The notes: generated from the sequence alone by a model not told the origin. DNA of 33,093 bases from Flavobacteriales bacterium (GCA_030591505.1 JAUVAY010000012.1:1-33093), one strand, 5' to 3'. Shown: positions 1 through 8,708, counted from the first letter of the stretch. Translations and numbers: made by a program.

Positions 1-2
1 TA

Positions 3-2618
3 TCTTCCTATGCTCGGCAGTTTTTAGGTAAGTTGGAAAAGCCTGACGTAGACCATATCAAAGGTATTTCACCGGCAGTGGCCATCGAACAAAAAGTTAT
101 TTCTCGAAATTCTCGTTCTACTGTAGGTACTTCGACTGAGATATATGATTATTTTAAATTATTATATACCCGAATCGGAAAAACGATCTCACCTATTTCT
201 GGTAAAGAAGTGAAAAGGGATAGTGTAAGTGATGTTGTAGACTTTATTCTTTCTTTCGAAGAGGGAGCTAAAATTGCTATCTACGCTAAGATCCATTCAT
301 TGAAAGATCGGCCCATTAATGATCAGTTAAAGATTCTTCATCAACAAGGATATAGCCGTGTTAAAGTGGATGATGAAGTGGTTAGAATAGATCAGGCACT
401 TAAATTAAAGATCAAGGCCTCTCAAAAATGTAGTTTAGTTGTCGATCGTTTAATGGTCCAACATGACGACGAGAATAATCATTCGCGACTTGGAGACTCT
501 GTTCAATTGGCTTTTTATGAAGGTCATGGCGATTGTATTATAGAAAAAGTAAATGATAACAAGAAGAATACTGTTCGTAAATTCACAGATAGATTTGAAG
601 CTGATGGTATCGAATTTGAAGTACCTAGTGTTGCCTTCTTTACCTATAACAACCCTTTAGGGGCATGTAAAACATGTGAAGGTTTTGGTAGTATAATAGG
701 TGTTGACGTTGACCTCGTTATTCCGGATAGATCAAGGTCTGTATTTGATTCTGCAGTAGCTCCGTGGAAAGGAGAGAAAATGGGGAAATTTCGAGAGCGG
801 ATGATACAAGCGACAACAAAGTTTGATTTTCCAATTCATCGTCCAATCGCTGATCTGTCAAAAGATGAATACGACTTACTATGGTCAGGAAATAAGCATT
901 TTAAAGGGATCAATGATTTTTTTAAAATGGTGGAAAAGGAGTCCTATAAAATTCAATATCGTGTTTTATTAAGCAGGTATCGAGGTAAAACGACTTGTCC
1001 AGATTGCAATGGAACCCGCCTAAGAAAAGATGCTGGTTTTGTTAAAGTTGGAGGAGTATCCTTACAAGAACTGATGCTTTACTCTATTGATGACTTGAGC
1101 ATATTTTTCAATGAATTAAGCTTATCTGATTTTGATAGAAAAATTGCAGAACGTTTGCTATTGGAGATAAGTAGCCGACTTCATTTTATAGGAGATGTTG
1201 GTTTGGGTTATCTTAATCTTAATAGAAATTCAAATAGTTTGTCAGGAGGAGAATCACAGCGGATTAATTTGGCGACTTCCCTTGGAAGCAGCTTGGTAGG
1301 TGCTATGTATATTCTTGACGAACCCTCAATTGGACTGCATCCAAAAGATACTAAACGCTTGATCCGAGTATTAAAAAACTTAAGAAACTTGGGTAATACG
1401 GTAATTGTAGTGGAACACGACGAAGGAATTATTGAGGCTGCTGATCACCTTGTTGATCTGGGACCATTGGCAGGTAGTTTAGGAGGAGAAATTGTTTTTC
1501 AGGGTAAGCTGAGTGAGATTAAAAAAACAAACGGACTAACCGCTGAATACTTGAGTGGCAAAAGAAGTGTGGAGTATTCAAGTAAGCGGCTTTCATGGTC
1601 TTCTTCAGTTGGAATAATAGGAGCTTCAGAGAATAATCTCAAAAATATTGATGTGAAATTCCCCCTCAATATTTTTACGGTTGTTTGCGGTGTGTCAGGA
1701 AGTGGTAAATCAACACTTGTTAAAGATATTTTGTACCCGGCATTAAAAAAGATGCACGGTGTTTATGGAAAAAAAACAGGCCAGTTTGTAAAACTTGAAG
1801 GTGATTATAATAAGCTGGAAGGCGTAGAAATGATAGATCAGAACCCAATCGGTCGTTCTTCCCGATCAAACCCTGTTACCTATGTTAAAGCTTATGATGA
1901 GATTCGGGCCTTATATGCCGATCAAAAAATGGCTAAGATGAACGGAATGAAACCTTCATTCTTTTCGTTTAATGTTGCTGGTGGACGATGTGAGACCTGT
2001 GAGGGGGAAGGGCAGGTGAAAATTGAAATGCAATTTATGGCCGATGTTTTTCTGACCTGCGATGAATGTAATGGGAAGCGATTTAAAGACACGGTTTTGG
2101 AGGTTAAGTATAAAGGGAAAAACATATTTGATATTCTGGAGCTAACAATTGATGAAGCGATTGAATTCTTTTCCATAGATCTGAATAATAGATATTGCAA
2201 GAAGGTTATTGCTAAGCTTACTCCATTAAAGGATGTAGGAATGGGCTATGTGAAGTTGGGACTCTCATCAAGTAAATTAAGTGGAGGAGAAGCGCAACGT
2301 ATAAAACTTGCTTCCTTTCTGATAAAAGGAAAGAAGAATCCCAAAACCTTGTTTATTTTTGATGAACCCACCACTGGCTTGCATTTTCATGATGTTGCTA
2401 AATTACTTAACGCTCTTAAGGCTTTAGTACAACTAGGTCATAGTGTATTAGTTATCGAACACAATACTGATATGATTCGTGCTGCTGATTGGATAATAGA
2501 ATTAGGGCCTGAAGGTGGAAATTTAGGAGGAGAAGTGTTATTTAGCGGAATCCCTGAAGATCTGCTTTTACAAAAGGACTCACCAACAGCTTCTTTTTTA
2601 AATCTAGATTCTAATTGA
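3..2618 (+). CDS. uvrA: UvrA-family excinuclease ABC subunit A paralog (5' truncated by window edge)
   Basis: Open frame continues upstream of the listed TTG at 33 to base 3 (SSYARQFLGKLEKPDVDHIKGISPAVAIEQK). Two ABC signature motifs (LSGGESQRINLA, LSGGEAQRIKLA), Walker B DEPSIGLH and DEPTTGLH, C-terminal zinc module CETCEGEG...CDECNGKRF. Confidence 0.95.
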   Translation, partial: SSYARQFLGKLEKPDVDHIKGISPAVAIEQKVISRNSRSTVGTSTEIYDYFKLLYTRIGKTISPISGKEVKRDSVSDVVDFILSFEEGAKIAIYAKIHSLKDRPINDQLKILHQQGYSRVKVDDEVVRIDQALKLKIKASQKCSLVVDRLMVQHDDENNHSRLGDSVQLAFYEGHGDCIIEKVNDNKKNTVRKFTDRFEADGIEFEVPSVAFFTYNNPLGACKTCEGFGSIIGVDVDLVIPDRSRSVFDSAVAPWKGEKMGKFRERMIQATTKFDFPIHRPIADLSKDEYDLLWSGNKHFKGINDFFKMVEKESYKIQYRVLLSRYRGKTTCPDCNGTRLRKDAGFVKVGGVSLQELMLYSIDDLSIFFNELSLSDFDRKIAERLLLEISSRLHFIGDVGLGYLNLNRNSNSLSGGESQRINLATSLGSSLVGAMYILDEPSIGLHPKDTKRLIRVLKNLRNLGNTVIVVEHDEGIIEAADHLVDLGPLAGSLGGEIVFQGKLSEIKKTNGLTAEYLSGKRSVEYSSKRLSWSSSVGIIGASENNLKNIDVKFPLNIFTVVCGVSGSGKSTLVKDILYPALKKMHGVYGKKTGQFVKLEGDYNKLEGVEMIDQNPIGRSSRSNPVTYVKAYDEIRALYADQKMAKMNGMKPSFFSFNVAGGRCETCEGEGQVKIEMQFMADVFLTCDECNGKRFKDTVLEVKYKGKNIFDILELTIDEAIEFFSIDLNNRYCKKVIAKLTPLKDVGMGYVKLGLSSSKLSGGEAQRIKLASFLIKGKKNPKTLFIFDEPTTGLHFHDVAKLLNALKALVQLGHSVLVIEHNTDMIRAADWIIELGPEGGNLGGEVLFSGIPEDLLLQKDSPTASFLNLDSN

Positions 2619-2629
2619 TAAATAAAACT

Positions 2630-3100
2630 ATGACAGCCAACGAAGAGATCATTCATAAATTTTATAGTGCCTTCCATGTTAAAGATGGGACAAAAATGAT
2701 TGAACTTTATGATGATAAAATAGTTTTTGAAGATCCTGCTTTTGGTGTTCTCAATGGTAAAAGGGCTAAGTCAATGTGGATAATGCTATGTTCAACTGCT
2801 AAAGACCTGGAAATAAGTTTTAAAATTCTTTCATCAACTGAAAATGAAGTAAAGGCATATTGGGAGGCGAAATACACTTTTAGTAGAACAGGGAGGAAGA
2901 TTCATAATAAGATCAATGCTTCTTTTGTAATTAAGGACGGGTTAATAATTAAGCATACAGATTCATTTGATTTGCACAGCTGGGCATCTCAAGGACTTGG
3001 TATTCAGGGAAAGTTGCTAGGTTGGACCGGTTTTTTTAAGAAGAAGTTAAATCAACAAACAGAAGGCCTGCTTATACGATTTATGAATGAGAATAAGTAG
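2630..3100 (+). CDS. SnoaL-like / NTF2-fold nuclear transport factor 2 family protein
   Basis: MTANEEIIHKFYSAFHVKDGTKMIELYDDKIVFEDPAFGVLNG is typical of SnoaL-like proteins. ATG at 2630 is preferred over the upstream TTG at 2615. Confidence 0.75.
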   Translation: MTANEEIIHKFYSAFHVKDGTKMIELYDDKIVFEDPAFGVLNGKRAKSMWIMLCSTAKDLEISFKILSSTENEVKAYWEAKYTFSRTGRKIHNKINASFVIKDGLIIKHTDSFDLHSWASQGLGIQGKLLGWTGFFKKKLNQQTEGLLIRFMNENK

Positions 3101-3102
3101 TT

Positions 3103-3134
3103 GGATAGGTATTTATTTTAATAAATACCTATTC
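3103..3134. terminator. Bidirectional intrinsic terminator-like inverted repeat between convergent genes
   Basis: ATAGGTATTTATT (3105-3117) - TT - AATAAATACCTAT (3120-3132): perfect 13-bp inverted repeat, extendable by G-U and G-C pairs, lying between convergent stop codons. Confidence 0.7.
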
Positions 3135-3147
3135 CTACCGCTCAGTT

Positions 3148-3858
3148 TTAAAAGAATGTTTCAGTATACTTTCGTGTAGGTTCAAACATGAAGAAATTTA
3201 GTGAAAAATAGAATATTTGTGATTGCTGACCTGCATAAGGGTAGCTAACTGCTCCAGTAGCATCGATCTCTCTGAAGTCTTCATTCAATAAATTATTAAA
3301 ATAATATTTGAATTTAATATTCATTCCATAAGGAAAATTAACCCCAATAAAAGCTGAAGTTTGCCATTGATTAACTCTATCAGAATTCCATTCAACAAAT
3401 TTGTCGACTTTATTACCATTCTCAAATCTTTTTTGCTTGTAATTCCATGCCCATTCTATTTGCCCACCTAAATAAAGCGATACACCATTATGTAAATTTC
3501 CAACTCTCATTCCAAGGGGTAAGCCAAAAGTATAAACCCGATGTTTAAATTTTAGTTCAGGTTCAAGGTTCTTGTTTTCTCTAATAAATCCAAGATTTCG
3601 AATGTCAAGTCCACTGTAAAAGCTCATGTTTTTTGACATATCATAATTGAGTAACCATTGAAAGTTAAAAACGGGGGCAAAGCGTAATACATTAGAAATT
3701 GAAATACTATCAGCACTAACATCAGCTAAGGAGAAAATAATTTCTAAACTCGTGGATGAGTAGAGTTTTTTATTACTTTGCTCCTGCGCTTTTACATCAG
3801 AAATTGTTGCTAAAAAAAGCGTACACAATACCAGAGAATAAAGAGAGGATTTTTTCAT
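3148..3858 (-). CDS. Outer membrane beta-barrel protein, hypothetical
   Basis: Signal peptide MKKSSLYSLVLCTLFLATISDVKAQ, alternating amphipathic strands, C-terminal aromatic (ETFF). Confidence 0.7.
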   Translation of the reverse strand: MKKSSLYSLVLCTLFLATISDVKAQEQSNKKLYSSTSLEIIFSLADVSADSISISNVLRFAPVFNFQWLLNYDMSKNMSFYSGLDIRNLGFIRENKNLEPELKFKHRVYTFGLPLGMRVGNLHNGVSLYLGGQIEWAWNYKQKRFENGNKVDKFVEWNSDRVNQWQTSAFIGVNFPYGMNIKFKYYFNNLLNEDFREIDATGAVSYPYAGQQSQIFYFSLNFFMFEPTRKYTETFF

Positions 3859-3877
3859 TTGAATAGCTAGTTAAATT

Positions 3878-4684
3878 TTGTTTCAATTAAGTAAAAATAT
3901 ATTTTCTAAATCAGGATTAAAAGTACTTCTTTTCTTCCTGTTCTTACTGCAATTAGATACACTAAATGCGCAAACGGTATATGCACTGGAAGGAAGGTTA
4001 TTTAATCAAATGGACAGTAGTTTTGTGCAGGCTTCTAATGTTTATACTTTACCTGGTAATAAAGGTATTATGTCTAGTCCATCCGGTTACTTTTTTATGG
4101 AGATCACAGTTGAAGATACCTTGTATATTTCAACGATCGGGTTTAAAACAATGCAGATTGTTTGTGAAGATCTCATTATGAATAGAGATTTCAGGATTCA
4201 CCTTTTTCTTGAGCCAAAAATTTATCAATTAGAAGAGTTTAATGTTCTGGGGTCGTTGACTTATGAAGAGTTTAAAGAAGAACTCCTCCAACTTCCTCTT
4301 GCTGAAGATAGGTCTGTGGGTTTTGATATTCCTTGGGAGTGGTATGGTTATCAGGATATGCCAGCAAGTGGAGGCTTTGGCTTAACCTTTAATGGTATCT
4401 TTTCTGGTCTGTATGATAAATATGGAAAAGAAGGGAAGCAAAGAGCAAAAATACAGGAGGTTAAAGCACAAGAGTCCACACGGAATTATATTTTTTCAAA
4501 ATATAATCCTTACATAATTCAACGGGCAACAGGAATAGATAATGAAGACGAAATAATTCACTTTATGGAGTTTTGTCAATTTAGTGATTACTTTATTGTG
4601 AATTCAACTGAAGCGGAGCTGATCAATGCGCTGGCTCAAAAATATAAGGTCTATCAGGCCAAGGATAACCCTTCCTCCGAGTAA
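3878..4684 (+). CDS. Exported carboxypeptidase-regulatory-like domain protein
   Basis: Signal peptide LKVLLFFLFLLQLDTLNAQ followed by a CarboxypepD_reg-like fold (GRLFNQMDSSFVQASNVYTLPGNKGIMSSPSGYFFMEITVEDTLYISTIGFKTMQI). TTG start. Confidence 0.65.
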   Translation: MFQLSKNIFSKSGLKVLLFFLFLLQLDTLNAQTVYALEGRLFNQMDSSFVQASNVYTLPGNKGIMSSPSGYFFMEITVEDTLYISTIGFKTMQIVCEDLIMNRDFRIHLFLEPKIYQLEEFNVLGSLTYEEFKEELLQLPLAEDRSVGFDIPWEWYGYQDMPASGGFGLTFNGIFSGLYDKYGKEGKQRAKIQEVKAQESTRNYIFSKYNPYIIQRATGIDNEDEIIHFMEFCQFSDYFIVNSTEAELINALAQKYKVYQAKDNPSSE

Positions 4685-4798
4685 AAATAACCAATCTTTT
4701 TTTTAACAATTTCCAATTACAATTGTGAATACGTTTTTAGAATTTAATTAAAAACTACTCTTAAAAGCAATAAATTGATGTATATAAAAATAGAGGAA

Positions 4799-6139
4799 AT
4801 GGCGAAGAAGAAGACTAAAGAGAAGCATAAAATATTTGTATTAGATACATCAGTTATTCTATATGATAGTCAATCGGTTGTGAGCTTTGATGAGCATGAT
4901 GTAGTGATTCCTATCGAAGTGCTTGAAGAGGTTGATAATTTTAAAAAAGGAAACGATACGGTTAACTATGAAGCACGTGGGTTTATTCGATTTATCGATT
5001 CCATATCAGTTAATAAATTGATCAGTGATTGGTTACCGCTAGGGAAGGGCTTAGGAAAATTTAAGGTTGCTTTGACAAGTAAAGTGGAGAATATTGATGC
5101 TGAAAGACTATTAGGAAGTAGAAAGTATGATCATCGTATTCTTAATTGTGCTCTATCAATAAAAGAGCAATTTCCGGAAGCAATAGTTACAATGATCTCT
5201 AAGGATATTTGTTTGCGTTTAAAAGCAAAGGCCTTGAACCTTAGGGCTGAGGATTATGAAACACATGCCGTAAAGAACGTAGATGATATATATACTGGTA
5301 GAAGATTTATTGAAAACATTGCGCCTTCAACCATTGATAGACTCTATGCCAAAGGGAATGTAAGTCCACGTTTGTGTAAAGTAAAAGATCCCATTTCTAA
5401 TGAGTTTTACTTGCTTAAAAGTGGTAAGCAATCTGCTTTAGGTCGTTATAATTCAGAGACAAATTATATAGAGCGTGTTGACCCCTTAAAAGTTTTTAAT
5501 GTTAAAGCCCTTAATGCCGAACAAACATTTGCCATCCATGCCTTACTGAATCCAGATATAAAGCTTGTCTCCTTACAAGGGAAAGCTGGAACGGGGAAAA
5601 CGCTTTTGGCTTTAGCAGCCGCATTGGAACAACGAAGTGATTATCGTCAAATTTTTGTGACTCGCCCGGTAATCCCACTTACTAATCAGGATCTTGGATT
5701 TTTACCCGGAGATATTGAAAGTAAGATGGAACCCTACATGCAGTCGATCTTCGATAATATCCAATTTATCAAAAGCTTAATGAATAAGCATGATAAGAAT
5801 AGAAGTCGCCTGGATGAGATGATCGAACAGGAAAAGATCATTGTATCACCCTTGGCATATATTCGAGGTAGAAGTCTGCAAAAGATATTTTTTATCGTAG
5901 ATGAAGCTCAAAATTTAACCCCTCATGAAGTAAAGACAATCATCTCGAGGGCCGGTGATAATACCAAAATTGTATTCATGGGTGATATCAAACAAATTGA
6001 TACACCATACATGGATGAGCGAACCAATGGGTTGTCTTATTTAATAGATAGAGTAAAAGGACATCATTTATTTGCACATGTTGCGTTAGAGAAGGGAGAG
6101 AGAAGTGAATTAGCAAATGTTGCAAACGATTATTTATAA
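4799..6139 (+). CDS. PIN domain - PhoH-type ATPase fusion protein
   Basis: N-terminal PIN (IFVLDTSVILYD), C-terminal PhoH ATPase with Walker A GKAGTGKT and Walker B FFIVDEAQNLTP. ATG at 4799 (MAKKKTKEKHK) preferred over the 4775 start. Confidence 0.93.
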   Translation: MAKKKTKEKHKIFVLDTSVILYDSQSVVSFDEHDVVIPIEVLEEVDNFKKGNDTVNYEARGFIRFIDSISVNKLISDWLPLGKGLGKFKVALTSKVENIDAERLLGSRKYDHRILNCALSIKEQFPEAIVTMISKDICLRLKAKALNLRAEDYETHAVKNVDDIYTGRRFIENIAPSTIDRLYAKGNVSPRLCKVKDPISNEFYLLKSGKQSALGRYNSETNYIERVDPLKVFNVKALNAEQTFAIHALLNPDIKLVSLQGKAGTGKTLLALAAALEQRSDYRQIFVTRPVIPLTNQDLGFLPGDIESKMEPYMQSIFDNIQFIKSLMNKHDKNRSRLDEMIEQEKIIVSPLAYIRGRSLQKIFFIVDEAQNLTPHEVKTIISRAGDNTKIVFMGDIKQIDTPYMDERTNGLSYLIDRVKGHHLFAHVALEKGERSELANVANDYL

Positions 6140-6140
6140 A

Positions 6141-6668
6141 ATGAGATATCACATAGGGCTTATATTACTCCTGATCGGAATTAATTCGGTCGGACAAGAA
6201 TTCCCAGCACTTACGGGAGAATTATTAACATCAGAAGCAATTACGCTACCCGATGACTGTAAGGGGAAGTACAGCTTGATTGGAATTGCTTATAGTCAAA
6301 AAGCAGAAGCTGAACTTCGTTCCTGGTACGATGATTCTATTGATAAATTTATTCTAAAAAGAGGAATGTTCGACTCGGAGTACGATGTGAATATTTATTT
6401 TATTCCAATGTTTCATGGTGTGAGTAAACTGACCTATAAAAGTGCTTTTAAGAAAGTTAAAGAACTCACTGATGAGCGACTCTACACACACGTGATTTTC
6501 TACAAAGGAGAAATTAAAGGCTATAAAGAAAGCTTGGGCTTTGAAGATAAACATAAGCCTTTGTTTTTTCTTCTCGACCCGAATGGAATGATACTCAAGA
6601 AATTTGTAGGGAAGTTCAAAGAATCATATTTCGAAACAGTGACGGAGATGATCGACGAAGGGCAATAA
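6141..6668 (+). CDS. Exported protein, possibly thioredoxin-like fold (DUF4174-like)
   Basis: Signal peptide MRYHIGLILLLIGINSVGQ; C-terminal KPLFFLLDPNGMILKKFVGKF resembles the thioredoxin-fold strand pair. ATG at 6141 directly follows the phoH stop. Confidence 0.5.
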   Translation: MRYHIGLILLLIGINSVGQEFPALTGELLTSEAITLPDDCKGKYSLIGIAYSQKAEAELRSWYDDSIDKFILKRGMFDSEYDVNIYFIPMFHGVSKLTYKSAFKKVKELTDERLYTHVIFYKGEIKGYKESLGFEDKHKPLFFLLDPNGMILKKFVGKFKESYFETVTEMIDEGQ

Positions 6669-6784
6669 AAAAGCCGGATCTCTCCAGCAGCAACTTTAGT
6701 AGGTTAGTAAAACCTTAGCGAGCAACTACTTTTTCTTATGTAGCTTCCGCGTTCATTTTGCAACGACACATTATCGTTGTTTTC
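6668..6784 (-). ncRNA. Candidate independent small RNA, about 115 nt, family not assigned
   Basis: Minus strand: exact TACATTTG -7 element (6797-6790), then hairpins CAACGA-UAAUGUG-UCGUUG, AGCUAC...GUAGUU, GGUU-UUACU-AACC, and terminal GCUGGA-GAGA-UCCGGC followed by U6. No ORF; separated from the upstream sulP gene by that gene's own terminator. Confidence 0.6.
6669..6688 (-). terminator. Intrinsic terminator (3' end of the candidate sRNA)
   Basis: Minus strand GCTGGA-GAGA-TCCGGC stem with GNRA-type loop, followed by TTTTTT. Confidence 0.75.
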
Positions 6785-6789
6785 TGAGG

Positions 6790-6797
6790 CAAATGTA
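6790..6797 (-). promoter_or_regulatory. Bacteroidota -7 element TAnnTTTG for the candidate sRNA
   Basis: Exact match TACATTTG on the minus strand. The -33 element is weak. Confidence 0.5.
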
Positions 6798-6864
6798 TGT
6801 TTATTACTAAACCGAAGATAGATGTATAGATTAAGTAATTGTTAAGAAAATTGGAACTACAATT

Positions 6865-6898
6865 AAAAAATTCTTGCTCCTTTAGAACTAAACGGAGC
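6865..6898 (-). terminator. Intrinsic terminator downstream of the sulP-family gene
   Basis: Minus strand GCTCC(G)TTTAG-TT-CTAAAGGAGC followed by AAGAATTTTTT. Confidence 0.65.
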
Positions 6899-6942
6899 TT
6901 TCAAAACAATTTGATTACTAATACTGTACTTCACTATCTTAG

Positions 6943-8523
6943 CTACTCAATGATCCCAACCGTATCATCCATTACAAAATAACGCGGATCGTCAATTTCA
7001 GTAATGATGATCTTTTGGAATTTTGGATTAGCTTTATTTAAGAGCAATTGACAATCGGGGCTTAAGTGTTTTAGCTTGACTGTTTTTCCCAAATTCTCGT
7101 ACTTGTTTACGATCGTATTTATCGCTTCAATTCCGGAGTGGTCAGATACTTTGGAGTCGATAAAATCGATCTCGATATTTTCAGGATCATCTGCCGGACT
7201 GAATTTTAAATTAAAAGCATGTATAGACCCGAAAAAAAGCGGTCCCCAGATCTCATATACCTTCGTACCATCTTCTTTTATGATTTTTCTCGCCCTAATA
7301 CGTGTAGAGTTTTCCCATGCAAAAACAAGAGACGAAACAATAACTCCAAAAATAACGGCAATAGCCAGGTCGAAAAAGACTGTAACTCCCGAAACGAGAA
7401 TCAGTACGAAGGCGTCAGAAAGGGGTATTTTACGAATTATTCGAAGGCTTGACCAGGCAAAAGTCCCGATCACTACCATAAACATCACACCAACTAAAGC
7501 AGCAATAGGTACTATTTCTATGGCAGGGGATAGGAATAAAATGAAAGATAACAACATCAGTGCTGCTACAACTCCCGAGAGTCTTCCACGTCCTCCCGAA
7601 TTAACATTGATCATAGATTGCCCTATCATCGCACAACCTCCCATTCCTCCAAAGAAACCATTTACAATATTAGCCCCACCCTGTGCAATACATTCTCTGT
7701 TTCCACTTCCTCTGGTCTCAGTGATCTCATCGATAAGTGTAAGGGTCATCAATGACTCAATTAAACCGATCGCCGCTAAGATCAGAGCATAAGGGAAAAT
7801 AAATTTCAGGGTTTCCCATGTTAATGGAATTTGTGGAACCATAAAAGAAGGTAATTCTCCTTTTATTCCACTACCTCCATTTGATTGCACAAATGAAAGT
7901 ACCGTTTCCGTGTTTATTCCGGTAAGGATCACAAGAGTAGATACCACTACAATAGCGACCAATCCTGCAGGTATTTTAGTTGTAAGTTTTGGTAAACCGT
8001 ACATAATCCCCATAGTAAGTAAAACTAAACCTAGCATGGTATATAGACTTTCACCAGCTAACCATTCTCCTTCAACTTGGAACATTCCTAATTGAGAAAT
8101 GAAAATCACAATTGCCAAGCCATTTACAAAACCCAGCATCACAGGATGAGGTATTAAGCGTATAAATTTTCCTAATTTCAATACTCCTGCTGCCATCTGA
8201 AGTAATCCCATTAATACAAGCGTTGCAAATAAATATTGAAGACCTGCATTCTCGACACCGGGAATCATTGAATTACCTTCACTTATAAGAGAAACCATTA
8301 CAACTGCCAAGGCACCTGTAGCTCCTGAGATCATTCCTGGACGGCCACCGAAAACAGCAGTGATCAAGCCGACCATAAAAGCACCATACAAACCAATAAT
8401 AGGGTCGATACCAGCAACAAATGCAAAAGCTACAGCTTCAGGCACCAATGCCATCGCCACAGTAATACCGGATAAGATATCATTCTTGGCGTTTTTCGAC
8501 TTCTTTTTGATTAATTCATACAT
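6943..8523 (-). CDS. SulP family inorganic anion transporter with STAS domain
   Basis: SulP membrane core (VPEAVAFAFVAGIDPIIGLYGAFMVGLITAVFGGRPGMISGATGA) and C-terminal STAS-like domain. Start set to MYELIKKK at 8523 because a TACCTTTG -7 element (8558-8551) overlaps the longer 8553 start. Confidence 0.93.
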   Translation of the reverse strand: MYELIKKKSKNAKNDILSGITVAMALVPEAVAFAFVAGIDPIIGLYGAFMVGLITAVFGGRPGMISGATGALAVVMVSLISEGNSMIPGVENAGLQYLFATLVLMGLLQMAAGVLKLGKFIRLIPHPVMLGFVNGLAIVIFISQLGMFQVEGEWLAGESLYTMLGLVLLTMGIMYGLPKLTTKIPAGLVAIVVVSTLVILTGINTETVLSFVQSNGGSGIKGELPSFMVPQIPLTWETLKFIFPYALILAAIGLIESLMTLTLIDEITETRGSGNRECIAQGGANIVNGFFGGMGGCAMIGQSMINVNSGGRGRLSGVVAALMLLSFILFLSPAIEIVPIAALVGVMFMVVIGTFAWSSLRIIRKIPLSDAFVLILVSGVTVFFDLAIAVIFGVIVSSLVFAWENSTRIRARKIIKEDGTKVYEIWGPLFFGSIHAFNLKFSPADDPENIEIDFIDSKVSDHSGIEAINTIVNKYENLGKTVKLKHLSPDCQLLLNKANPKFQKIIITEIDDPRYFVMDDTVGIIE

Positions 8524-8550
8524 AAAAATGTGCTTGCTTGTTTCGGGGCG

Positions 8551-8558
8551 CAAAGGTA
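8551..8558 (-). promoter_or_regulatory. Bacteroidota -7 element TAnnTTTG upstream of the sulP-family gene
   Basis: Exact TACCTTTG on the minus strand with a TTG about 15 bp upstream. Confidence 0.5.
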
Positions 8559-8708
8559 TAGGATAATTTATTTCAACCTAATAATTAATAATGTAGAAAT
8601 TTGGATTCCATAGTAAACGATACTATCCTCAAAATTTGATAGATTATTTTTATTTGGTTCCACAGGTTAAGTAGTTGTATACAGAAAGAATATATTGTGT
8701 TTAGTGTT

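Noticed and set aside
33-35. TTG at 33 as the start of uvrA
   Set aside because: The reading frame continues upstream to the window edge with UvrA-like sequence (SYARQFLGKLEKPDVD), so the gene is truncated by the window.
1922-2200. 92-aa minus-strand ORF inside uvrA (and other small antisense ORFs such as 2438-2677, 6354-6554, 8984-9259, 21664-21876, 22124-22387, 24930-25142, 29270-29524)
   Set aside because: All are embedded in well-supported genes on the opposite strand with no independent support.
4697-4740. AT-rich inverted repeat ACAATT...AATTGT upstream of phoH as an operator
   Set aside because: Only 6 bp in very AT-rich DNA; could easily arise by chance.
6668-6784. tmRNA, SRP RNA or RNase P RNA identity for the intergenic RNA
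   Set aside because: No tRNA-like 3' end or tag ORF, no conserved SRP GGAAGGAAGCAGCC-type loop, and no RNase P core motifs could be seen.
7076-7792. 238-aa plus-strand ORF antisense to the sulP-family gene
   Set aside because: Lies entirely within a strongly conserved CDS on the other strand; low-complexity composition (S/T/I/P rich) typical of shadow ORFs.
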